Shown here in pieces: positions 1 through 5,280 of a DNA stretch of 7,952 nucleotides. Numbering within the stretch: position 1 is the first letter of the stretch; the number at the start of each line of letters is the position of its first letter. The translations under genes were made by a program, and so were the position numbers. The notes under the pieces were generated by a model. That model had not been told where the DNA came from and made no database searches. It saw nothing but the letters and a program-made list of their open reading frames with translations. The stretch is from Psychrobacter sp. Its GTDB lineage: Bacteria; Pseudomonadota; Gammaproteobacteria; Pseudomonadales; Moraxellaceae. Location of the stretch: positions 1-7,952 of the forward strand of contig JARIAA010000163.1 of assembly GCA_029264635.1 (NCBI GenBank), given 5' to 3'.

Positions 1-53
1 GTTGGATTGGCAAAGGATTTAAAGCCTGCCAGCTTGAGAGATTTTAGGCGCAT
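1..53 (-). CDS. smc: SMC chromosome partition ATPase, N-terminal fragment (cut by window edge)
   Basis: Reading the minus strand from an ATG at 53-51 gives 17 complete codons, MRLKSLKLAGFKSFANP, before the window ends. This is the characteristic opening strand of bacterial SMC proteins (family pattern M-R-L-K-x-L-K-L-x-G-F-K-S-F), which precedes the Walker A loop of the ABC-type head domain. SMC dimers compact and help segregate the chromosome in the cytoplasm. Only the first beta strand is visible, so the Walker motifs, coiled coils and hinge cannot be checked. The gene is divergent from the DUF4298 gene, sharing a 133-bp intergenic region. No clear Shine-Dalgarno precedes the ATG. The identification rests on a short but distinctive sequence. 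The main alternative would be chance similarity, which I consider unlikely. Confidence 0.85.
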   Translation of the reverse strand, partial: MRLKSLKLAGFKSFANP

Positions 54-87
54 GAAATATCGATAAACTTAGCAAAAACAGGCGGCT

Positions 88-93
88 ATTCTA
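88..93 (-). promoter_or_regulatory. Possible -10 element for smc
   Basis: The minus strand reads TAGAAT here, five of six matches to TATAAT, 34 bases before the smc ATG. No good -35 element lies 16-18 bases upstream (the sequence there is A-rich), so this is a weak assignment based mainly on position and the -10 match. Confidence 0.3.
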
Positions 94-110
94 CCGCAAA
101 TTGTGACGAG

Positions 111-139
111 TTTTTAGAGTTTGTAAAGAATGCTATAAT
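111..139 (+). promoter_or_regulatory. Extended -10 promoter of the DUF4298 gene
   Basis: A perfect TATAAT occupies 134-139, preceded by TG at 131-132, which makes the extended TGnTATAAT form that tolerates a weak -35. The hexamer at the right distance, TTTTTA (111-116, 17-bp spacer), is a partial -35 match. Transcription would start near 146, giving a leader of about 40 nt before the gene at 187. Confidence 0.6.
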
Positions 140-186
140 GGGGCTGAAAATTTGCCTCATTCATCTAAATAATAACAATTAAGGCC

Positions 187-492
187 ATGACAATGACTGA
201 TTATAATCCGCAAGCATTGCAGCAAAAATATGAAGAATGGTGTGAGCTACATCGTCAGCAGCTTGAAGCGCAGGACCAGTTTGTGCGCGCCGAAGCCTTG
301 CAAAATGAGTTGAAAGAGTATTATCTCAATCCGCAATGGATGACAGACCGTGAAGCGGATCTGCCCATTGAGCACTCGGGTAAAGAGTACTCTATCTTTA
401 GTGAAGATGCACTGTGGAGTATGCTCAGCGACCATGATGAGCTCGCCAGAAAGTGGATGCGTTTGGGGCTGGATGCGATTGATAAGAAGTAG
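187..492 (+). CDS. DUF4298-type small cytoplasmic protein, function unknown
   Basis: This is a 101-residue soluble, acidic protein with no signal peptide or membrane segment. Residues about 7-45 form a charged, Glu/Gln-rich helix that could be a coiled coil. It is followed by EYYLNPQWMTDREADLP (44-60) and then SIFSEDALWSMLSDHDEL (69-86). The order long helix, then EYY-x-W-x-D-x-EA, then LSED-x-(L/I)-W-x-LL matches my recollection of the DUF4298 family, whose role is not known. The start at 187 follows AAGG (181-184) by only two bases. The second ATG at 193 has the better spacing of eight, so the real protein may begin two residues later (MTDYNP). It has its own promoter and ends four bases from the end of the convergent broken TauE gene. 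I infer no function from the context. Confidence 0.75.
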   Translation: MTMTDYNPQALQQKYEEWCELHRQQLEAQDQFVRAEALQNELKEYYLNPQWMTDREADLPIEHSGKEYSIFSEDALWSMLSDHDELARKWMRLGLDAIDKK

Positions 493-496
493 AATT

Positions 497-1009
497 CTAA
501 ATCACCTCAATCTCATTTAACAACAGCTGCCCGCCTGCAAATAATAACAATATGCCAAAGGCACGCTTAAGCGTGAGCGCAGGCAATACATGAGCAAGCT
601 TGACACCCACTTTTGCCATTGCAAAACTGGCGACGGAAATACATAAAAATCCCGTGATATGGACAAAGCCTATCGTGCCCTCAGGCAGATTGATGACGTC
701 TTGACCGAACCATGCAAAGCCTATCGCACCAGCGACGGCAATATCAGCACCGACCAGACTAACGATAACTAAACCCAATATCATTTTGCGCCATACTTCC
801 CAGCGCACGCCGCCGCGCTTATTATGCGCAGTTAAAAAGCTGATTGAGGTCACTACAATCGTCGCCAGTGACGTGCCAACCACTAAATGCGTGACTACTT
901 CGGGTGAAAAACCATAAGCGGCAAAAATCTATACCAGCGCAGGTACGATAATCATGCTGCCACCGACACCAAATAACCCAGCAAGCACAAACCATACATA
1001 TAGCATCAT
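497..1009 (-). pseudogene. Broken TauE/SafE (DUF81) family membrane transporter
   Basis: The reading frame begins with ATG codons at 1009 and 1006 behind AAGGGAG. It reads MMLYVWFVLAGLFGVGGSMI and continues to a TAG stop at 931-929 (codon 27). The same frame then runs openly to the natural stop at 499-497 through THLVVGTSLATIVVTSIS and INLPEGTIGFVHITGF, then AFGILLLFAGGQLLL. These are typical TauE/SafE segments: the N-terminal GLFGVGG and GTSLATI repeat, and the C-terminal helices. Such inner-membrane proteins are usually about 250-270 residues and move sulfite or other small organic anions. Here only about 170 codons remain. The central part, including the second GxFGxGGG repeat, is missing: LVGADIA is joined directly to VAGAIGFAWFGQ near 737-742. 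The first helix also looks shortened. A stop plus a large internal deletion make a working transporter very unlikely. A restart at 883 would give only a 128-residue remnant. Confidence 0.87.
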
Positions 1010-1102
1010 AGAGCTCCCTTTCATTATGGTTATTCTTATAGGATAATAGCCCGCGTATTTGTGTCGTAAGCTATCAAGCTGTGTCTGGTCAGGAGCTGAT
1101 AT

Positions 1103-1130
1103 TTGCCACTTTTAACAATCGCATTAGTAT
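1103..1130 (+). promoter_or_regulatory. Possible promoter of birA-coaX
   Basis: TTGCCA (1103-1108) and TAGTAT (1125-1130) are separated by 16 bp and match the sigma-70 hexamers at four of six positions each. The site lies 45 bases upstream of the birA start. It is the best pair I see in the 166-bp gap between the divergent TauE remnant and birA, but it is only moderate. Confidence 0.3.
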
Positions 1131-1175
1131 ATCAAGACTCTATCAAACATTATATTAACGAGAGCGACTAAACTT

Positions 1176-2096
1176 ATGCTGCCATCTGTCCATTTAGCTG
1201 AGCTTACTCATCGCCATGTAACTAGCAGCGCCTCTACCAATAGCGAGCTGATAGCCGCTGTACAAGATGGCACGCTAAACGCCGCTGAAAAGCATCTCTT
1301 AACGGCTGAGAGCCAAAGTGCAGGGCGTGGACAGCGAGGCCGCTCATGGCAATCACCGCACGGCAATGTTTATCTGTCGTTATATCATCCAGTGCATATG
1401 TCCATCAGTGGTTTGCTATCGTTAATCATCGGCGTTGAGCTGGCAAAAATGCCTGTTATCCAAATAGTAAATGAGCAATTACGCGCGCAAGGTTTAACCC
1501 CTATTGGTGTCAAATGGGCCAATGACTTAGGCTTTTATCAAAAATCGCCTGCATTAAAAGCAGCTGAACTGGACACACAAATTATTCAATTTCATAAGCT
1601 TGCTGGCATTTTAATCGAACCGGTTTGGCAAGCAGGGAAATTGGTTGGCGTGGTTATGGGCGTTGGATTAAATGTACAAAACACACCCAAACTAACGACG
1701 CAGACTTGTGAGGGCATGAGTTATCAAGCGATTAGCTTACAAGATATTTATAAAATGCTCGCGTCAGATAACACAAACCACTTACCAACCTTACAAATAC
1801 TTTATCAGCAAATTAGTGAGGCATTACTGGCGGCCATGACGCGCTTTGAGCACTTTGATATTGAAAGGCCAACTGGGCATACTTATTATCTAGATAGTTT
1901 TTTGCAAGAATTTGCGACTATGGATGCACTGGCAGGTCTACGATTACGTGTCACCCAAGACCACGATGATAAAGCCCGTGTCATTACTGGGTGGGCGTGT
2001 CATATTGATACAAACGGATGTTTGCAATTACGTGAAGATAACGGTAATATTTCTGCGCTTTTTACGGGTCGTATTGATGTGGTACGTGACGCGTAA
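1176..2096 (+). CDS. birA: Biotin--[biotin carboxyl carrier] protein ligase, class I (no DNA-binding domain)
   Basis: This 306-residue enzyme activates biotin with ATP to biotinyl-AMP and attaches it to the lysine of biotin carrier domains. Diagnostic motifs are S-T-N (20-22), the adenylate-binding loop GRGQRGRSWQSPHGN (50-64), KWAND (113-117, usually KWPND), KLAGILIE (141-148, containing the catalytic-site Lys141) and GVGLN (162-166). A small C-terminal domain ends in FTGRIDVV. Unlike E. coli BirA, the protein starts directly with the catalytic domain and has no winged-helix region, so it should not act as a biotin repressor. The Shine-Dalgarno is weak (an ACGAGAG stretch about 11 bases upstream). 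coaX begins 37 bases downstream on the same strand, suggesting an operon. A likely client, the LiuD biotin carrier domain, is encoded in the same window. Confidence 0.95.
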   Translation: MLPSVHLAELTHRHVTSSASTNSELIAAVQDGTLNAAEKHLLTAESQSAGRGQRGRSWQSPHGNVYLSLYHPVHMSISGLLSLIIGVELAKMPVIQIVNEQLRAQGLTPIGVKWANDLGFYQKSPALKAAELDTQIIQFHKLAGILIEPVWQAGKLVGVVMGVGLNVQNTPKLTTQTCEGMSYQAISLQDIYKMLASDNTNHLPTLQILYQQISEALLAAMTRFEHFDIERPTGHTYYLDSFLQEFATMDALAGLRLRVTQDHDDKARVITGWACHIDTNGCLQLREDNGNISALFTGRIDVVRDA

Positions 2097-2133
2097 ACCA
2101 CCTACTTAACGAGCACCATACAAAGGGATTTTT

Positions 2134-2862
2134 ATGCTCTGGTTAGATCTTGGCAATACCCGTTTAAAATACTGGCTCACCGATGATATCGGCCAGATAG
2201 TTGCGCACGATGCCAAGCAGCACTTGCAAGCGCCGGCCGAACTACTTATGGGTCTGACCGATCGTTTTGAGCGTTATGCGCCCGACTTTATCGGTATCTC
2301 GTCTGTACTAGGTGACGAGCTAAACGTAAAAGTATCAGAGACTTTGAGTCGGCTAGATATTCCTTTTGAATTTGTCCATGTCGATGCCGCCCACCCGCTC
2401 ATGAAGAGCGCCTACAACGACGAACAGCTTGGCTGCGATCGTTGGCTCCAGATGCTGGGCGCTGTCGATAAGAAAAAACGTCAATGCGTGATTGGCTGCG
2501 GCACAGCGGTGACAATCGATTTGATTGACCACGCTGAGCATTTAGGCGGTTATATTTTTCCGAGCATCTATCTACAACGTGAGTCGCTATTTTCGGGCAC
2601 TAAGCAAATTACCATCTCTAACGGTACTTTTGATAGCGTCAGTCAAGGCACTACCACGCAAGATGCGGTCCATCGCGGGATATTACTATCCATCGTCGGT
2701 GCCATCAATGAGATTAGCCATCGTCATCCCAATTTTGAGCTCATCATGACAGGGGGTGATGCTCATATCATTGCACAGCATATCAATCGTTCAGTGCGCC
2801 TGCGAGAGGATTTACTGTTAAATGGTCTGGCGCGTTATTTTGATCATAGTAAACAGACCTAG
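2134..2862 (+). CDS. coaX: Type III pantothenate kinase
   Basis: This 242-residue enzyme phosphorylates pantothenate to 4'-phosphopantothenate, the first step of CoA synthesis in the cytoplasm. It has the ASKHA-fold signature of CoaX: the N-terminal phosphate loop DLGNTRLKYW (5-14), LGCDRW (99-104) with the expected catalytic Asp102, the second phosphate motif IGCGTAVTIDLID (120-132), GGYIFP (138-143) and TGGDA near the C terminus. Length is normal for the family (about 240-260). A strong AAAGGGA Shine-Dalgarno (2122-2128) sits five bases before the ATG, fixing the start. It follows birA by 37 bases, a common arrangement because both supply cofactors for acyl-CoA metabolism. Type III kinases are not feedback-inhibited by CoA and usually need a monovalent cation (family knowledge). 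Confidence 0.95.
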   Translation: MLWLDLGNTRLKYWLTDDIGQIVAHDAKQHLQAPAELLMGLTDRFERYAPDFIGISSVLGDELNVKVSETLSRLDIPFEFVHVDAAHPLMKSAYNDEQLGCDRWLQMLGAVDKKKRQCVIGCGTAVTIDLIDHAEHLGGYIFPSIYLQRESLFSGTKQITISNGTFDSVSQGTTTQDAVHRGILLSIVGAINEISHRHPNFELIMTGGDAHIIAQHINRSVRLREDLLLNGLARYFDHSKQT

Positions 2863-2884
2863 TCTTTTGAGAGTTGTAATAAAT

Positions 2885-2921
2885 AAAAAAAGCAGGTCGT
2901 TTTAAGCGACCTGCTTTTTTT
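2885..2921. terminator. Bidirectional rho-independent terminator between coaX and liuA
   Basis: Perfect 15-bp arms, 2885-2899 and 2907-2921, surround a seven-base loop (TTTTAAG). The core stem is AGCAGGTCG with CGACCTGCT. The outer seven pairs are A against T, so each strand ends in a T tract. It lies between the coaX stop (2862) and the convergent liuA stop (2938), exactly where one element can end both transcripts. Confidence 0.93.
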
Positions 2922-2937
2922 ATAGCTTAAATAATTC

Positions 2938-4125
2938 TTACGTCGTCTCGTTAAATAGCTCACGTCCGATTAGCATACGGCGAATCTCACTAGTACCCGC
3001 GCCAATCTCGTACAGCTTAGCATCACGCCAAAAACGTCCAAGCGGATACTCATTAGTATAACCATTTCCGCCAAAGATTTGGATGCCCTCACCTGCCATC
3101 CAAGTAGCTTTTTCGGCACACCAGAGAATCACACTGGCGCAGTCTTTACGTACCTCTCGACTATGACCAGCACCGCGCTGATCGAGCATATCGAGATTTT
3201 TGCTGACGGTATATAAAAAGCTGCGTCCCGCTTGCAAGATGGTATACATATCCGCGACTTTACCTTGAATAAGCTGAAACTCTCCAATCGCTTGCCCAAA
3301 CTGCTTGCGGTCGTGGATATAAGGGACGACATTGTCCATGACCGCTTGCATAATACCGATAGGACCTGCGGCTAACACCGCGCGCTCATAATCAAGCCCA
3401 CTCATGAGTACCTTGACGCCTTCGTTTAGTCCGCCCAAGATATTTTCTTTAGGGACTTCGACGTTGTTAAAGGTCATCTCACCCGTATGGCTACCGCGCA
3501 TGCCGAGCTTATCTAGCTTTTGCGCCGTACCAAAGACTTTCATACCTTTTTCAACGATAAATGCCGTCATGCCTTTGCCGCCAAGCTCTGGATTGGTTTT
3601 GGCATAAACCACCATCACATCCGCATCAGGACCATTAGTAATCCACATCTTGCTGCCGTTTAGCACATAATGACCGTCTTTTTCTTCCGCTTTGAGTTTC
3701 ATACTGACCACATCTGAGCCAGCGCCCGTTTCACTCATCGCCAGTGCACCGATGAACTCTCCACTGATGAGCTTGGGTAGATATTTTTGTTTTTGCGCCT
3801 CTGACCCATTGCGTTTGATTTGGTTGATACATAAGTTTGAATGGGCACCATAGCTCAGGGCAACAGAGGCAGAAGCACGACTAATCTCTTCCATCGCGAC
3901 CATATGGGCGACATAACCCATGTCAGCACCGCCATACTCTTCTGGAACGGTAATACCATGCAAACCAAGCTCGCCCATTTTTTGCCATAAATCCATTGGG
4001 AACGCATCGCTGCTGTCGATGTCGCTGGCACGCGGGGCAATCTCATTAGCCGCAAACTGCTGTACTACATCACGTAACGCGTCGATATCTTCGCCAAGCT
4101 GAAAATTCAATCCAGGTAAACTCAT
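2938..4125 (-). CDS. liuA: Isovaleryl-CoA dehydrogenase (LiuA/Ivd)
   Basis: This 395-residue FAD enzyme of the acyl-CoA dehydrogenase family oxidises isovaleryl-CoA to 3-methylcrotonyl-CoA in leucine breakdown and passes electrons to ETF. Visible signatures are ALAMSETGAGSDV (127-139) and WITNG (161-165) at the FAD/substrate pocket, QIFGGNGY (349-356) and YEIGAGTSEI (372-381). The catalytic base is predicted to be Glu247 in GLDYER (243-248). That is the helix-G position typical of isovaleryl-CoA dehydrogenases, whereas most other acyl-CoA dehydrogenases carry it in the YEIGAGTSE region at a Glu before Gly; this supports the substrate assignment. The start is set by AAGGAA (4131-4136) at good spacing. 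It lies 210 bp downstream of liuE on the same strand, so it may have its own promoter. The 3' end faces coaX across a shared terminator. No defects seen. Confidence 0.93.
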   Translation of the reverse strand: MSLPGLNFQLGEDIDALRDVVQQFAANEIAPRASDIDSSDAFPMDLWQKMGELGLHGITVPEEYGGADMGYVAHMVAMEEISRASASVALSYGAHSNLCINQIKRNGSEAQKQKYLPKLISGEFIGALAMSETGAGSDVVSMKLKAEEKDGHYVLNGSKMWITNGPDADVMVVYAKTNPELGGKGMTAFIVEKGMKVFGTAQKLDKLGMRGSHTGEMTFNNVEVPKENILGGLNEGVKVLMSGLDYERAVLAAGPIGIMQAVMDNVVPYIHDRKQFGQAIGEFQLIQGKVADMYTILQAGRSFLYTVSKNLDMLDQRGAGHSREVRKDCASVILWCAEKATWMAGEGIQIFGGNGYTNEYPLGRFWRDAKLYEIGAGTSEIRRMLIGRELFNETT

Positions 4126-4144
4126 AACGATTCCTTGTATTTTG

Positions 4145-4173
4145 ATGTTTAATTTCTTAAAAATTTAAGTCAA
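4145..4173 (-). promoter_or_regulatory. Possible liuA promoter with overlapping inverted repeat
   Basis: The minus strand has TTGACT (4173-4168), a five-of-six -35 match. A weak -10, AAACAT (4150-4145), follows after 17 bp. A 6-2-6 inverted repeat, CTTAAA-AA-TTTAAG (plus strand 4156-4169), overlaps the -35 and spacer, the position of a repressor operator. The -10 is poor and the region is very AT-rich, so both assignments are tentative. Confidence 0.3.
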
Positions 4174-4289
4174 TCTAAAAAGAGCTCATATAGCTGGTAC
4201 AAATTTTTATCGATTGCTGTGCGACTTCGTCACTCTAGAGGCTTTAAAAAATCTATACCCGCTACCAAGCTACTTACTAATTCATTTAG

Positions 4290-4295
4290 ATTATA
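4290..4295 (-). promoter_or_regulatory. Alternative liuA promoter -10 element
   Basis: The minus strand reads a perfect TATAAT in the gap between liuE and liuA, 165 bases upstream of the liuA ATG. No convincing -35 is seen 16-18 bases upstream, so this may be chance in AT-rich DNA. If real, the liuA leader would be about 155 nt long. Confidence 0.25.
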
Positions 4296-4335
4296 TGATG
4301 TAAATTATGATTAGCGGTATTTATGATCTAACTAG

Positions 4336-5256
4336 TTAGGATTGACGCTTATTAATCAACGCACGCGCCACACTTGACCCATTACGGCGACCTAGAAAAT
4401 CGCTGATACGCTCGCCTGCCACGACCAGTTTGTCCAAATCAATACCAGTGCTGATGCCCATACCGTGCAGCATATAAACGACATCTTCGGTTGCGACATT
4501 GCCCGTTGCACCTTTGGCATATGGACAACCGCCAAGTCCCGCCACTGAGGTATCAAATTCGCTGACACCCATTTGTAAGGCCGCCAAGGTATTACTGACG
4601 GCTTGTCCATAAGTATCATTAAAATGCCCTGATAACATGCTGATATCAGCGTACTCTAAAGCGGCTTGCAGGGCGCGCTGTACTTTAAACGGCGTACCAA
4701 CACCAATCGTATCGGCAATGCCAATCTGCTCTGAACCAATCTCAACCAAACGCTTGGTCACATACGCAACTTGGCTAGGATCAATCTCGCCTTCATAGGG
4801 GCAACCGACCGTACAGGAGATGACGCCGCGTACCTTGATACCCTGCGCTTTGGCAGCAGCAGCAACGGGTGCAAAACGCTCAATACTTTCATCAATACTG
4901 CAATTGATGTTTTTTTGGCTAAAGGTTTCACTGGCTGAGCCAAAGATGACGATTTCATCGGGACGATGCACAATGGCATTGTCAAAACCGCGCATATTGG
5001 GTACCAGTACCGAATAGCAAACGTCGTCATGACGTGTGGGCCCAAGTACTTCGAGCAGCGCGCTATTGTCGCCCATTTGTGGCACCCATTTTGGCGACAC
5101 AAAGCTCGTCGCCTCGAGCTTTTTGACGCCTGCTGCGATTAAATCGTTGATAAGCGTTTGCTTAACGATGGTTGGCACCGTCATAGATTCGTTTTGTAAG
5201 CCATCACGAGGACTGACATCTACGATTCTGACGTGCTCTGGATAGGAGTGATTCAT
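4336..5256 (-). CDS. mvaB: Hydroxymethylglutaryl-CoA lyase (LiuE/MvaB) with an altered metal-binding motif
   Basis: This 306-residue TIM-barrel enzyme of the DRE-TIM metallolyase family cleaves HMG-CoA to acetyl-CoA and acetoacetate, the last step of leucine degradation. Seen in order: VSPRDGLQNE (14-23) with Arg17 and metal ligand Asp18, EATSFVSPKWVPQM (48-61), ADTIGVGTP (181-189), GHFNDTYGQA (210-219), and GLGGCPYAKGATGN (240-253) with the loop Cys244 and metal ligand Asn253. Family members normally have H-x-H-D at 211-214. Here the second His is Asn213 (codon AAT at 4620-4618, one base from CAT), so one of the four metal ligands is changed. Everything else looks intact, so this could be a tolerated variant, a damaging mutation or a sequencing error. 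The gene begins 22 bases after liuD and has two tandem Shine-Dalgarno copies, indicating an operon. Length is normal (about 300). Confidence 0.93.
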   Translation of the reverse strand: MNHSYPEHVRIVDVSPRDGLQNESMTVPTIVKQTLINDLIAAGVKKLEATSFVSPKWVPQMGDNSALLEVLGPTRHDDVCYSVLVPNMRGFDNAIVHRPDEIVIFGSASETFSQKNINCSIDESIERFAPVAAAAKAQGIKVRGVISCTVGCPYEGEIDPSQVAYVTKRLVEIGSEQIGIADTIGVGTPFKVQRALQAALEYADISMLSGHFNDTYGQAVSNTLAALQMGVSEFDTSVAGLGGCPYAKGATGNVATEDVVYMLHGMGISTGIDLDKLVVAGERISDFLGRRNGSSVARALINKRQS

Positions 5257-5258
5257 AG

Positions 5259-5280
5259 TTATTGTCCTTTTATTGTCCTT
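5259..5280 (-). repeat. 11-bp perfect tandem repeat doubling the liuE Shine-Dalgarno
   Basis: The coding (minus) strand reads AAGGACAATAA twice in direct succession (5280-5270 and 5269-5259), followed by CT and the liuE ATG. Each copy contains AAGGA. The proximal copy has eight bases to the ATG and is the usable ribosome-binding site. The distal copy is fused to the liuD stop codon (TAA at 5281-5279). Confidence 0.9.

Noticed and set aside
497..883. A 128-residue membrane protein starting at 883 as an intact gene
   Set aside because: The same frame continues upstream of the stop at 929-931 to a proper start with a Shine-Dalgarno at 1009, and both parts match TauE/SafE. This is a remnant, not a short gene.
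1912..2109. 65-codon open frame overlapping the 3' end of birA
   Set aside because: Different frame from birA, no motif, and birA itself reads through with a normal C terminus.
3129..3332. Open frames lying inside liuA, liuE and liuD on either strand (for example 3404-3607 +, 4758-5102 -, 5298-5588 +, 6241-6504 -)
   Set aside because: They are fully covered by genes with clear catalytic motifs, have no family resemblance and no convincing ribosome-binding sites. They are shadow frames.
4211..4236. Short hairpin-like sequence (GAC-TTC-GTC) in the liuE-liuA gap as a terminator
   Set aside because: Only three base pairs and no T tract; too weak to call.
4126..4335. Possible relic of liuB or liuC between liuE and liuA
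   Set aside because: The 210 bp contain many stops and no recognisable carboxyltransferase or hydratase motif; it looks like an ordinary AT-rich promoter region.
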